A stretch of 64,000 bases of DNA, from the NCBI RefSeq assembly GCF_006716445.1, contig NZ_VFPA01000002.1, positions 744,001-808,000 of the forward strand. The letters are read 5' to 3'. The position numbers were made by a program, and so were the translations under genes. Source of the DNA: Pseudonocardia kunmingensis (GTDB taxonomy: Bacteria > Actinomycetota > Actinomycetes > Mycobacteriales > Pseudonocardiaceae). The notes below the pieces were generated by a model. That model ran no database searches, was not told the origin of the DNA, and saw only the letters and a program-made list of their open reading frames with translations. Position 1 is the stretch's first letter. The number at the start of each line of letters is the position of its first letter. This document shows positions 17,911 through 26,547 of the stretch, one piece after another.

Positions 17911-17924
17911 AGTACCCTCTAAAG
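17911..17924. promoter_or_regulatory. Shared element AGTACCCTCTAAAG, site 2
   Basis: Read on the minus strand this is AGAGGGTACTTTTTT ending only 4 bases before the ATG at 17901. TACTTT fits a TAnnnT minus-10 hexamer with 7 bases to the ATG, implying a leaderless transcript. The same arrangement is seen at 42495-42521. Confidence 0.5.
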
Positions 17925-17950
17925 CCGAATGCGGCGAGGGGTGCGGGACC

Positions 17951-19429
17951 CTAGTGCCACCAGGGCGTCAGGGCGTCCAGGTGCCGCCGCATCCGGTGGC
18001 GCGCCACACCGGCATCCCCGTCGAGGATCGCGGTGAGGATGCGCTGGTGGACGTGCTGGACCTCCGCGGCCGCCTCGTTGCCCGGGAGCTGGCGGTCCTG
18101 CCCGGCGGCGTGCCGCCGGAACAGCTCGGTGATGATGCGGAGGAACAGCGACAGCACCGGGTTGCCCGCGAGCTGCGCGAGCTCGGTGTGGAACAGGTCG
18201 GCCTTGCGCGGATCCTCGGCCGGGCCCTCGGTGGCCCAGCGCACAGCGGTGTCGAGGCGCTCGGCCACCTCCGCGTCGCCCTCGGTGTGCCGGGTGATCA
18301 CCCGGGCGACGGTGCCGAGCTCGATGGCGTCGCGGACGATGCGCAGGTCCTCCGCGGTGACGTGTTGGTGCTCGAGGAACAGGGCCATCGTGTCGATGCT
18401 GGCCTGCGCCTCCGGCTCCGCGACGACCAGGCCGCCGCCGGGACCCCGCCGCATCCGCGCGACGGAGTGGTACTCCAGCAGTCGGACGGCCTCGCGCAGC
18501 ACTGCCCGGCTGATTCCGTAGCGGGCCAGCAGATCGCCTTCCGATCCCAGCACCGACCCGACCTGCCAGCCCCGTGCGGTGATCTCGTCGTGGATGCGGG
18601 CGGCGACGACCTCGGCGAGCTTCGCGCGCGGCGCCTCGGCCAGCTCGGGCTCGATGACGCGTCCGGTGACGCGGGAGGCTCGGCGCACCCGGTGCGCCTC
18701 GATCCACTTTCCGGTGGACTCGAGGTGCTCGGCGAGGCTGGTCTGGGCGCGGGCACCGTCGCCGGCGGTGACGGCGTCGACGATCGCCCGGTGCGCCCGG
18801 TGCGAGGTCTCCTTGGCGGCCAGTATCTCGGCCTTCGAGATGCGGCGCGAGGTGTGGGCGTATCGGGCGGTGAGGCGGGTGAGCACGTCGATGAACAGGT
18901 GCAGCACCGGATTGCCCGACAGCTTGCCGAGCGCGGGATGCAGCGGGTCCTGCGACCAGACGCCCGCCTCGTCCTGGCGGGTGACCTCGGCCTCGAGCGT
19001 GGCGCGCAGCGTGGCGATGCCGTCCTCGGTGATGAGTTCGGCGGCGAGACCTGCGGCGATGGGTTCGAGCAGCAGCCGGGCGTGCAGCAGGTCGGCGACG
19101 CTCGTGCCGACGTACTCGAGGTAGATGACCATCGCCCGGGTGGCCGGTCCCGCGTCCGGGGCGCAGACGAAGAGCCCCCCGTTCGGCCCGCGGCGCATGC
19201 GGGCGACCTGGTGGTGCTCGACGAGGCGCACGGCCTCGCGGAGCACGGATCGGCTGACGCCGAAGCGCTCACGCAGGTCGAGCTCGGAGCCCAGAGACTG
19301 GCCCACCGGCCAGCCGCGACGCATCACTTCCGCCTCGATGCGGTGGGCGACTTGCGAGGCCAGCTTGCCCGTCGGAGCATCCGACTCCGGCTCGCTCTCG
19401 GCAGGCTCGAGGTCGACGGCGGTCGCCAT
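17951..19429 (-). CDS. Tandem FadR-type GntR regulator (two full copies fused)
   Basis: 492-residue protein made of two complete GntR/FadR units. The first winged helix (about residues 20-90) has SELDLRERFGVSRSVLREAVRLVE and MRRGPNGGLF, then an all-helical FCD domain. The second starts near residue 260 with SEGDLLARYGISRAVLREAVRLLE and MRRGPGGGLV, then another FCD domain. Such a chain would act like a covalent dimer. FCD domains bind acyl-CoAs or carboxylates, so this is a prime candidate regulator of the surrounding CoA-ester genes. The ATG at 19429 is preceded by GAGGAGC; the intergenic TAGACT could be its minus-10. It ends about 50 bases before the ThDP gene. Confidence 0.92.
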   Translation of the reverse strand: MATAVDLEPAESEPESDAPTGKLASQVAHRIEAEVMRRGWPVGQSLGSELDLRERFGVSRSVLREAVRLVEHHQVARMRRGPNGGLFVCAPDAGPATRAMVIYLEYVGTSVADLLHARLLLEPIAAGLAAELITEDGIATLRATLEAEVTRQDEAGVWSQDPLHPALGKLSGNPVLHLFIDVLTRLTARYAHTSRRISKAEILAAKETSHRAHRAIVDAVTAGDGARAQTSLAEHLESTGKWIEAHRVRRASRVTGRVIEPELAEAPRAKLAEVVAARIHDEITARGWQVGSVLGSEGDLLARYGISRAVLREAVRLLEYHSVARMRRGPGGGLVVAEPEAQASIDTMALFLEHQHVTAEDLRIVRDAIELGTVARVITRHTEGDAEVAERLDTAVRWATEGPAEDPRKADLFHTELAQLAGNPVLSLFLRIITELFRRHAAGQDRQLPGNEAAAEVQHVHQRILTAILDGDAGVARHRMRRHLDALTPWWH

Positions 19430-19537
19430 GGGCGGGAAGCTCCTCAGGATGGGGCGTAGCGGGTCCTCAGTCTAGCCCGCAGGTCGATCGCCGGCGTGCG
19501 CGACGTGCGAAGAGAGCAGCACGGAACCCGGTTGGGG

Positions 19538-20470
19538 TCACTCTACTCGCGGTCTTTGCCGGATCAGCCCTTCCTGGACCACGCTGACGACGAGGGCGCC
19601 TGCACGATTGAACATCCGGCCTCTGCACAGTGCGCGACCGCCGCCGGCCCAGGTTCCCTCCTGGTCGTAGTAGAGCCACTCGTCCGCACGGAACGGGCCG
19701 TGGAACCACACGGCGTGGTCGAGGCTCGCGAACTGCAGATCGCGGGAATCGAGGGTCGTGCCGTGCAGGCCGAGCGAGGAGGACAGCAGCAGCATGTCCG
19801 AGGCGTAGGTCGCCGCGCAGCGGTGCAGGAGCGGGTCGTCCGGCAACGGCTCGCGGGAGCGCAGCCAGAACCGCTGGCGGGGCGCCACCCGCTCGCCCCT
19901 CCCGGTGGCCAGCCGGGGGAGCTCGCCGTCGAAGCGGAACTCGAAGGGATGACGCTCGGGGAGGGTGCTGTACCAGCGCCGGCTCAGCTCGTCGGCGTCG
20001 TCCATCGATCCGGGGGTGACCGGAAGGTCCTCCGGCGACGGTGCGTCGAGGCGGGGCAGCTGGTGGGTGAACCCGTCCTCGGGGGTGTGGAACGACGCGG
20101 ACAGGGTGAAGATCGCCTCGCCGTGCTGCTGGGCGGTCACCCGGCGCGTGGTGAAGCTGCCGCCGTCCCGGATCGGATCGACCCGGTACACGATCGGCAC
20201 GGACGGATCGCCGGGGCGCAGGAAGTAGGCGTGCAGCGAGTGGACGAGTCGGCCGGCAGGCACGGTGCGCCCGGCGGCGACGAGCGACTGGGCCGCCACC
20301 ACACCGCCGAACACCCGCATCGGCGACCGCTCGACGCCGAACCCGCGGAACAGCTCGACCTCGAGTTGCTCGAGATCGAGCATCCGCGTCATCCGCAGGG
20401 TGGGTGCGGAGTCCGGGGTGGTGGCGCCGCCCGTGTGCGGCTCCACTCCGGACACCTCCGCCGTGCTCAT
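19538..20470 (-). CDS. Acyl-CoA thioesterase II (TesB family), second copy
   Basis: 310-residue double-hotdog thioesterase. The N-terminal hotdog has RVFGGVVAAQSLVAAGRTV and LHAYFLRPGDPSVPIVYRVD; the C-terminal one has LDHAVWFHGPFRADEWLYYDQEG and VVSVVQEGLIR, keeping the TesB active-site Asp and Gln. It is longer at the N-terminus than the paralogue at 9148 and diverged from it, so it is probably not a recent duplicate. It is the last gene of the minus-strand unit 22413-19538, after an acyl-CoA dehydrogenase and a 3-hydroxyacyl-CoA dehydrogenase-like SDR. Confidence 0.9.
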   Translation of the reverse strand: MSTAEVSGVEPHTGGATTPDSAPTLRMTRMLDLEQLEVELFRGFGVERSPMRVFGGVVAAQSLVAAGRTVPAGRLVHSLHAYFLRPGDPSVPIVYRVDPIRDGGSFTTRRVTAQQHGEAIFTLSASFHTPEDGFTHQLPRLDAPSPEDLPVTPGSMDDADELSRRWYSTLPERHPFEFRFDGELPRLATGRGERVAPRQRFWLRSREPLPDDPLLHRCAATYASDMLLLSSSLGLHGTTLDSRDLQFASLDHAVWFHGPFRADEWLYYDQEGTWAGGGRALCRGRMFNRAGALVVSVVQEGLIRQRPRVE

Positions 20471-20477
20471 CCCGGGG

Positions 20478-21236
20478 CTACTTGGGGGCGAAGCGCTGAC
20501 CGGCGTCGAGGCGCAGGCACTGCCCGTTGAGCATCGGGTTGTCGACGATGGCGAGCACGAGCTTGGCGTACTCCTCGGGACGGCCCATGCGCCTGGGGAA
20601 CGCGGCGTCCTTCACCAGCGTGGCCTTCATCTCGTCCGGGACCTTCTGCACGGCGCCGGTCTCGAAGAGGCTGGGCGCGATCGCGAGCACCCGGATGCCG
20701 AGTGAGCCGAGGTCGCGGGCCATCGTCAGGCTCATGCCCGCGATGGCGGCCTTGGCGGCGGTGTAGGCGACCTGGCCGATCTGGCCCTCGAAGGCGGCGA
20801 TCGAGGCGGTGTTGACGATGACGCCGCGCTCGTCGTCCTCCGGCTCGTTCTTGCTCATGTGCGAGGCGGCGAGCCGGCTGATGTTGAACGTGGCGACCGC
20901 GTTGAGGTCGAGCACCCGGCGGAAGGTCTCCAGGTCGTGCGGCCCCTCCTTGGAGAGGGTGCGCTTGGCGACGCCGCCGCCTGCCGTCGTGACGGTGACG
21001 TGCAACCCGCCGAGGGCCTCGACGGCCGCGGCGAGCGCCTCCTCCGCGGCGGCGAAGTCGGTGACGTCCACCGGGTGGAAGCTCCCGCCGAACGCGGTGG
21101 CGACCTCCTCGCCCGCGGAACCGGGACGGTCGAGCACCGCGACGTCCGCGCCGCGGGCGGCGAGCAGCTGGGCGCTGGCGCGGCCCATGCCCGACGCGCC
21201 GCCGAACACGGCCACCTTCTTGCCCTTGATCTCCAT
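20478..21236 (-). CDS. SDR, HSD10-like 3-hydroxyacyl-CoA dehydrogenase
   Basis: 252-residue SDR with GGASGMGRAS (NAD site, residues 11-20), DVTDF, NTASIAAFEGQIGQVAYTAAK (catalytic Ser and YxxxK) and the tail MLNGQCLRLDAGQRFAPK. The FEGQIGQ segment and the conserved NPMLNG end are typical of type II 3-hydroxyacyl-CoA dehydrogenase (HSD17B10-like) proteins, which oxidise 3-hydroxyacyl-CoA to 3-ketoacyl-CoA. I chose ATG 21236, with GAAGGGAACC upstream. It shares this architecture with the gene at 37816, a paralogue. Confidence 0.9.
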   Translation of the reverse strand: MEIKGKKVAVFGGASGMGRASAQLLAARGADVAVLDRPGSAGEEVATAFGGSFHPVDVTDFAAAEEALAAAVEALGGLHVTVTTAGGGVAKRTLSKEGPHDLETFRRVLDLNAVATFNISRLAASHMSKNEPEDDERGVIVNTASIAAFEGQIGQVAYTAAKAAIAGMSLTMARDLGSLGIRVLAIAPSLFETGAVQKVPDEMKATLVKDAAFPRRMGRPEEYAKLVLAIVDNPMLNGQCLRLDAGQRFAPK

Positions 21237-21255
21237 TCCGGTTCCCTTCGTGAAA

Positions 21256-22413
21256 TCAGACCGATGCGGGTGTCTGGCGTGCATGCCGAGCGCCGGCGCT
21301 GACGAGCCCGCAGAGCCGGTCGCGGTGCACGGCGGCGTCGCCGTACAGCACGCCATCGACCTTCGCCCGGCGCAGGTACAGGTGCAGGTCGTGCTCCCAG
21401 GTGAACCCGATGCCGCCGTGCAGCTGCAGCGAGTCCCCTGCCACGTCTCCCGTCGCGGCGCCGGAGTAGGAGGCGGCGACGCAGGCGGCGCGGGCGGCGT
21501 CGGTGGTGCCGGCGTCGGTGGCCATCGCCGCGTAGTAGGTGGCGGCCCGGGTGCCGTGGACGAGCATCGCCATCGTGGCGCACTTCTGTTTCACGGCCTG
21601 GAAGGTGCCGAGCGGCCGGCCGAACTGGACGCGGACCTTCATGTACTCGACGGTGAGCTCGAGCATCCGGTCCATCACGCCGAGCGCCTCGGCCGAGCGC
21701 AGCACCGACGCATCGTCGAGGAGCCGTTGCACGTCGGTTGCGCCGCCGCTGAGGTGTCGCTCCCGGGGTACGCGGACGCCGTCGAGACGGACCTCGTAGA
21801 ATGCGCGGGTCAGGTCGAGAACCTGTTGGCGCCGGACGCTGACGCCGGGGGCCTCACGATCGACGAGGAACGACTCGGGCGCACCGTCGCGCAGCGCGGT
21901 GACCAGTAGCCAGCGGGCTCCGCCCGCGTCCTGAACGAGGGTCTTGACGCCGTGCAGGACGGTGGCGTCGCCGTCGACGCGGGCAGTGGCGTGCACGCCG
22001 TCGAGGGCCCATGGCGAACGTGGCTCGGCGACTGCCCAGCTCGCCCACGCCGAACCCGCGGCGAGCGCGGGCAGCACCTCGGCCTGCAGCTGCGCCGGTC
22101 CACCGCGGGCCACGGCGCGTCCCACGAGCGCGGTCGGGAGCAGCGGCACCCGTGCGGCTGCGCGGCCGACCTCCTCGGCGACGAGTGCGAGCTCGATCAG
22201 GCCCTGGCCCGTGCCGCCGTGCTCCTCGACCACGGCGAGTCCGGGCCATCCGAGCTCGCCCGCCAGCCGCCAGAGCACCGGGTCGACGTCCTCGGCGTCG
22301 TTCGCGGCTCGCTCCATCTGCGCCCGCACGACGTCGACCGGGGAGTGGTCGGAGAGCAGGTCGCGAGACGCCGCCCGCAGCATCGCCTGCTCGTCGCTGA
22401 GCTCGAAGTCCAC
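21256..22413 (-). CDS. Acyl-CoA dehydrogenase, short-C-terminus FadE type
   Basis: 385-residue FAD dehydrogenase starting MDFELSDEQAMLRAASRDLL, with VVEEHGGTGQG and the end HGGIGFTWEHDLHLYLRRAK. This short C-terminal type matches the gene at 5658, and both stand beside a longer FadE with an AG(T/A)xE tail. The likely partner here is the divergent gene at 22596. The gene heads a minus-strand unit (dehydrogenase, HSD10-like SDR, thioesterase). Its promoter region carries a perfect copy of the shared element. Confidence 0.93.
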   Translation of the reverse strand: MDFELSDEQAMLRAASRDLLSDHSPVDVVRAQMERAANDAEDVDPVLWRLAGELGWPGLAVVEEHGGTGQGLIELALVAEEVGRAAARVPLLPTALVGRAVARGGPAQLQAEVLPALAAGSAWASWAVAEPRSPWALDGVHATARVDGDATVLHGVKTLVQDAGGARWLLVTALRDGAPESFLVDREAPGVSVRRQQVLDLTRAFYEVRLDGVRVPRERHLSGGATDVQRLLDDASVLRSAEALGVMDRMLELTVEYMKVRVQFGRPLGTFQAVKQKCATMAMLVHGTRAATYYAAMATDAGTTDAARAACVAASYSGAATGDVAGDSLQLHGGIGFTWEHDLHLYLRRAKVDGVLYGDAAVHRDRLCGLVSAGARHARQTPASV

Positions 22414-22469
22414 CAGTCACCACCCGAGTGATCGCACGACGACGCCGCAGTGGCGCCCAACGCAAAGAA

Positions 22470-22519
22470 AGTATCCTCTTTTAGGTCAATGGTCGAGTCT
22501 CGGCCGATATCGAGTCTCG
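22470..22519. promoter_or_regulatory. Divergent promoter region: shared element site 3 plus TCGAGTCTCG repeats
   Basis: AGTATCCTCTTTTAG (22470-22484) is identical to site 1 and lies between divergent dehydrogenase genes. Just beyond it TCGAGTCTCG occurs twice (22493-22502 and 22510-22519), spaced 17 bases start to start. A TAGAGT minus-10 candidate for the plus-strand gene is at 22541-22546. The tandem decamers may bind a separate regulator. Confidence 0.5.
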
Positions 22520-22595
22520 CAGTACTGCTGGCGTGGTGGTTAGAGTAGCCCCATCGTCCATGACGGTGACGCCCGACGACGAGGAGCGGATAGCG

Positions 22596-23795
22596 ATGCG
22601 GCTGGAGTCCACGCCGGAGCTCGAGGCGTTCCGCAAGAAGGTGCGGGCGTTCGTCGCCGAGCATGCGCCCGAGAGGAAGACGCACGCCGGGGTCCGGGCA
22701 CCGGAGCCCGAGCTCATGCCGGCGATCCGGGCCTGGACCGCCAAGCTGTACGAGGCGGGCCTCCTCGGCATCAACTGGCCCGCGGAGTACGGCGGCCGGC
22801 CCGACGCACACCCGCTCGAGCCGTTCATCGTCGTCGAGGAGATCACCCGGGCCCGCACGTGGCAACCCATCGGAGCGGCCGCGCTGGCGTCGGCGGCGTT
22901 GATCGAGTTCGGCACCGAGGAGCAGCGGGTCCGGTTCCTGCCCCGCATCCGCGCCTGCGAGGACGTGTGGTGCCAGCTGTTCAGCGAGCCGGGTGCGGGC
23001 AGCGACCTCGCGGCGTTGCAGACCAGGGCGCGCCGCGAGGGTGAGGGAGACGACGCGGTGTTCGTCGTCGCCGGTCAGAAGGTGTGGACCACCAACGGCC
23101 AGCACGCCGACATGGGCTACCTGCTCGCGCGCACGAACCCCGACGCGCCCAAGCACAAGGGCATCACCGCGTTCGCCCTCGACATGCGCACCCCGGGCGT
23201 CGAAGTCCGGCCGTTGCGCGAGATCACCGGGACCACCGACTTCAACGAGGTGTTCTTCGACGCCGTCCGGATCCCGGCCGCCAACGTGATCGGGGAGGTG
23301 GACAACGGCTGGCGCGTGGCCATGAGCAGCCTCGGGCACGAGCGTTCCGGGGTGGCCGCACAGGGTGTCGAGATGTTCGCCGTGCTCGACGACCTGCTGG
23401 GACTCGCTGAGAACTCGACTGTGCGGGGCAGGCCTGCGCTCGAGGACTCCGCCACGCGGCAGTCGATCGGGGAGCTCGCCACGCGGGCGCACGTCAACGC
23501 CGCGATGGTCAACCTCGCGCAGTCGCGCATGCTCCACCACACCGAGCAGCCTGCCGACGCGCCGCTCGGGAAGATCTTCTTCAGCGAGGTCAACCACGAC
23601 CTCGCCGCGTACGGCGTCGCCCTGCAGGGCACCGACGGAGCCCTGACGGAGGGCGACCCGTCGGTCGCGGCGAACGGCTGGTGGCAGGACGCGCATCTCT
23701 ACTCCCGCGCCTACACGATCGCGGGCGGGGCGAACGAGGTGCTGCGCAACCAGGTGGCCGAACGCGGGCTGGGCCTGCCCCGCGAACCGCGCTGA
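22596..23795 (+). CDS. Acyl-CoA dehydrogenase (long FadE type)
   Basis: 399-residue FAD dehydrogenase. It has INWPAEYGGRPD (about residue 60), LFSEPGAGSDLAALQ, FVVAGQKVWTTNGQHADMGYLLAR and the tail GGANEVLRNQVAERGLGLPREP, where the MCAD catalytic Glu position is Gly. It belongs to the same class as the gene at 6946, with the short-type partner divergent at 22413. Earlier in-frame starts exist at 22533 and 22560, but ATG 22596 follows GAGGAG by 9 bases. The binding-protein gene follows 47 bases later in the same direction. Confidence 0.92.
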   Translation: MRLESTPELEAFRKKVRAFVAEHAPERKTHAGVRAPEPELMPAIRAWTAKLYEAGLLGINWPAEYGGRPDAHPLEPFIVVEEITRARTWQPIGAAALASAALIEFGTEEQRVRFLPRIRACEDVWCQLFSEPGAGSDLAALQTRARREGEGDDAVFVVAGQKVWTTNGQHADMGYLLARTNPDAPKHKGITAFALDMRTPGVEVRPLREITGTTDFNEVFFDAVRIPAANVIGEVDNGWRVAMSSLGHERSGVAAQGVEMFAVLDDLLGLAENSTVRGRPALEDSATRQSIGELATRAHVNAAMVNLAQSRMLHHTEQPADAPLGKIFFSEVNHDLAAYGVALQGTDGALTEGDPSVAANGWWQDAHLYSRAYTIAGGANEVLRNQVAERGLGLPREPR

Positions 23796-23842
23796 GCCCG
23801 GCGGGACGGATCGCCGCGGACCTACCGATGGAGGAGTGGTGC

Positions 23843-25399
23843 ATGGCGTCACGGTGCAGGCAAGGAGTCGCGGTCGTCGTCGGCCTGGTGGTGGCGGGCG
23901 TGCTGACGGCCTGCGGCTCGTCCGACGGGGGTACTGGAGCTGTGGGGCAGGTCGACCGTTCCGCCACGCTGCGCGCCGCCCTCGACACCCCGCCGCCGTC
24001 GATGGACCCGCACACGACGGCGTCCGCCATCGCCCAGCACCCGTACTCCTCGCTGGTGTACGACCGGCTCACCCAGATGGGTCCCGACCTCGAGGTCCGG
24101 CCGATGCTGGCGATGTCGTGGGAGCTCGCGGCCGACCGCCGGTCGATGACCTTCTCGCTACGCGACGGGGTGTCCTTCAGCGACGGCACGGCGCTCGACG
24201 CGGACGCAGTCAAGGCGAGCCTGGACCGGGCGCTCACGTCGCCGGAGTCGACGGTCACGTCGGCTCTCGCCGTTATCGGGTCCGTCGAGGTCGTCGACCC
24301 GAGGACGGTGCGGATCACCGCGACGGAGTCGGCGGCGGCACTGCCTGCGGTGCTGGCCGGAACCGAGGCGAGCATCGTCAGTCCTGCGGCGCTGCGCAAT
24401 CCCGATCTCGACGTGCGTCCGGTGGGGTCGGGCCCATACCAGCTGGAGGAGCTCCAGCTGGGCCAGACGGCGACGTTCGTGCGCCGTGAGGGCTACTGGG
24501 ATCCGGAGGCGCAGAAGGCCGCCCGGATCGAGATGAGCTTCATGCCTGACCCCAACGCCCGCCTCAGCTCCCTGTCGTCCGGGCAGATCGACATCGCCAA
24601 CGCAGCCGAGGGGATGTACGAGCAGGTCACGCGGATGGACGGCGTCGTCGTGCACGCCTACCCGGCAGCCGCGACGATCAACGTCCGGCTGAACACGAAC
24701 CGGCCGAACATCGACAAGGCCGAGGTCCGGCAGGCGCTGAACTACGCGATCGACCGCGAGGCGCTCGTCCAGAGCCTGCTGCAGGGCCGGTGCGACGCGA
24801 TCGGGCAGCCGCTCCCGGAGATCTATCCGGGCCACCTCACCGACCCGCCGGTCGCCTACACCCACGACCCGGAGCGGGCCAGGCAGCTGCTGGCGCAGGC
24901 CGGCGTTCCGGGCGGCTTCACGATGACGATGCTCGTGGGCTCCGGCAACCGGCCCTTCGACCAGCTGGCGACGGCGATGCAGGCGCAGCTCGTTGAGGTC
25001 GGCATCACGGTGGAGATCGTGACCCAGACCGCGCCGACGATCTTCGAGACCTGGGGGAAGGGCGGGTTCGACGCCTACACGATCGTCTCGCCGACCTCGG
25101 CGTCCCCGGTGATCACCCTGCGGAACACGTTCCAGGCGGCGAGCCGCTACCCCGGCCCCCGGCCGCCCGCGTTCGACGAGGCGCTGGCGGCGGCGGCCTC
25201 GCCGGCCTCGGATGACACCACCGTCACCGCGTCGTTGGAGCGGGCGTCCAGCGTGGCGGTCGAGGAGGCGATGAACGTCTGGATCTGCGGGCGCCGCACG
25301 CACGTCGCCGCACAGGACGACGTCGTGGGGGCGGACACCATGGGTATCTCCCACTTCGCCGGGATCCTCGACCTGCGCGGGGTGGGCCGCACCGGCTGA
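23843..25399 (+). CDS. Orphan peptide-type substrate-binding lipoprotein (family 5)
   Basis: 518-residue lipoprotein with a signal peptide ending in the lipobox LTACG. Family-5 landmarks include PPPSMDPHTTASAIAQHPYSSLVYDRL, LEVRPMLAMSWEL and MTFSLRDGVSFSDGT. It has no permease or ATPase beside it, so it may use the importer at 0.2-5.6 kb, whose own binding protein (3087-4682) is related in architecture. Starts at ATG 23843 with GGAGGAG 6 bases before; an in-frame ATG at 23828 lacks a ribosome site. Its place behind an acyl-CoA dehydrogenase suggests that it delivers a substrate of the cluster. Confidence 0.9.
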   Translation: MASRCRQGVAVVVGLVVAGVLTACGSSDGGTGAVGQVDRSATLRAALDTPPPSMDPHTTASAIAQHPYSSLVYDRLTQMGPDLEVRPMLAMSWELAADRRSMTFSLRDGVSFSDGTALDADAVKASLDRALTSPESTVTSALAVIGSVEVVDPRTVRITATESAAALPAVLAGTEASIVSPAALRNPDLDVRPVGSGPYQLEELQLGQTATFVRREGYWDPEAQKAARIEMSFMPDPNARLSSLSSGQIDIANAAEGMYEQVTRMDGVVVHAYPAAATINVRLNTNRPNIDKAEVRQALNYAIDREALVQSLLQGRCDAIGQPLPEIYPGHLTDPPVAYTHDPERARQLLAQAGVPGGFTMTMLVGSGNRPFDQLATAMQAQLVEVGITVEIVTQTAPTIFETWGKGGFDAYTIVSPTSASPVITLRNTFQAASRYPGPRPPAFDEALAAAASPASDDTTVTASLERASSVAVEEAMNVWICGRRTHVAAQDDVVGADTMGISHFAGILDLRGVGRTG

Positions 25400-25433
25400 C
25401 GAGGACGGCCCCGAGCGGTCTGCGCGCTCGGTC

Positions 25434-25469
25434 TGGTCCTCGCAGAGTCCACGGACTCTGCGAGGACCA
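25434..25469. terminator. 17-bp hairpin between convergent genes
   Basis: TGGTCCTCGCAGAGTCC (25434-25450), loop AC, then the exact complement (25453-25469). It lies between the binding-protein stop and the convergent LLM gene stop at 25473. No T-run; probably a bidirectional terminator. Confidence 0.8.
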
Positions 25470-25472
25470 CGC

Positions 25473-26489
25473 TCAGCGCGCAGGCGTCCCCGGTACCGGG
25501 CCGTCGAGCAGGCCCAGGCTGGCGCGGGCATAGGCCGCGCGGCGCTTGCGGCCCACGAGGAAGCTCGGTGGGGCGAAGTAGCCGACGTCGTGGGGGAGGG
25601 CGTCGGTGCGGCGGGCGAGCTGCTCCTTCGCCTCGGACGTCGTGCCGCAGACGGCGATCTCGGTGAGTATCTCGTCGGTGACCGCGGCGGCCATGGCGTC
25701 GGTGTCGCCCTGTCTGAAGGCGCCGCGGAGCTGTTCGACCGGGCCCTCCCAGCCGTGGTGGGTGACGAACGGGTCGTAGGTCTTCACCGTGAGGTAGAAG
25801 GCGATCATGCGCCGGGCGTCGGCGATCGCGCGCTCGGGCTCGGTGTCGTTGACGGCGGTGATGATCCAGCCCTGTTCGAGAGGCCGGTCGGTGCGCTCGC
25901 CCGACGCCATCCCCTTCTCGACGGCCGGCCGCACGACGTCGTTCCACCAGGACCGGGTGAACAGGCCGTGCCCGATCATGCCGTCCGCGACGCGGCCGGC
26001 GGTGGCCGCCATGCGCTTGTTGAACGCCGCGAGGAGCACCGGGATCTCGAGCCTGCCGAGGACGGGGGCGCGGACGTCGGCGTCGATCGCGTAGAACTCC
26101 CCCGAGTAGCGGATCTTCTCGCCGTTCTCGGCGTGCAGCCAGGCCCGCACGACGTCCACGGTCTCCGCGATCCGGTCTACCGGGCGGTCGGCGGGCACGC
26201 CGAACCAGTCGCGGTTGATGCGGTACGCGGCGGAGCCGAGGCCGAGGAACAGTCGGCCGGGCGCCGTGGCGTGCAGCTGGCGCATGGCCGTGGCGTGGGC
26301 GTAGGGCGTGCGGGCGAACGCGTACGCGATCGCCGGCCCGACCAGGGCGCGCTCGGTGCTCGCCACGATCTCGGCCAGCGTCGTGTACGCGTCGTGGTCG
26401 ACGAAATCCCCCGTGCAGAACGCCCCGACGCCGACCTGCTCGGCCTCGCGGGCGACGTCAGCACCGGGCCACGGCATCCCGAACCGCAT
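25473..26489 (-). CDS. LLM-class flavin/F420-dependent oxidoreductase
   Basis: 338-residue TIM-barrel oxidoreductase of the luciferase-like superfamily. It shows MRFGMPWPGADVAREAEQVG, ATAPGRLFLGLGSA (the barrel loop), FYAIDADVRAPVLGRLEIPVLLAAFNKRM and a C-terminal helix. Actinobacterial members usually bind F420 rather than FMN, but the cofactor cannot be settled by eye. The ATG at 26489 has GGGGG 9-13 bases upstream. The enoyl-CoA hydratase-like gene precedes it on the same strand, and the shared element lies in the 58-base gap. The substrate is unknown. Confidence 0.87.
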   Translation of the reverse strand: MRFGMPWPGADVAREAEQVGVGAFCTGDFVDHDAYTTLAEIVASTERALVGPAIAYAFARTPYAHATAMRQLHATAPGRLFLGLGSAAYRINRDWFGVPADRPVDRIAETVDVVRAWLHAENGEKIRYSGEFYAIDADVRAPVLGRLEIPVLLAAFNKRMAATAGRVADGMIGHGLFTRSWWNDVVRPAVEKGMASGERTDRPLEQGWIITAVNDTEPERAIADARRMIAFYLTVKTYDPFVTHHGWEGPVEQLRGAFRQGDTDAMAAAVTDEILTEIAVCGTTSEAKEQLARRTDALPHDVGYFAPPSFLVGRKRRAAYARASLGLLDGPVPGTPAR

Positions 26490-26509
26490 CGGTGTACCCC
26501 CTTCTAAAA

Positions 26510-26523
26510 AGTACTATCTTCTC
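26510..26523. promoter_or_regulatory. Shared element AGTACTATCTTCTC, site 4
   Basis: On the minus strand this reads GAGAAGATAGTACTTTTTAG, about 20 bases before the LLM start at 26489. TACTTT again fits a minus-10 hexamer, here with a short leader containing the G-rich ribosome site. It suggests that the LLM gene has its own promoter although a same-strand gene ends at 26548. Confidence 0.45.
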
Positions 26524-26547
26524 TGGCTCGGGTGTTCGAACGGCGCG

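Noticed and set aside
19537..19550. GTCACTCTACTCGC resembling the shared element
   Set aside because: It is the last codons and stop of the thioesterase gene, so the match is explained by coding sequence.
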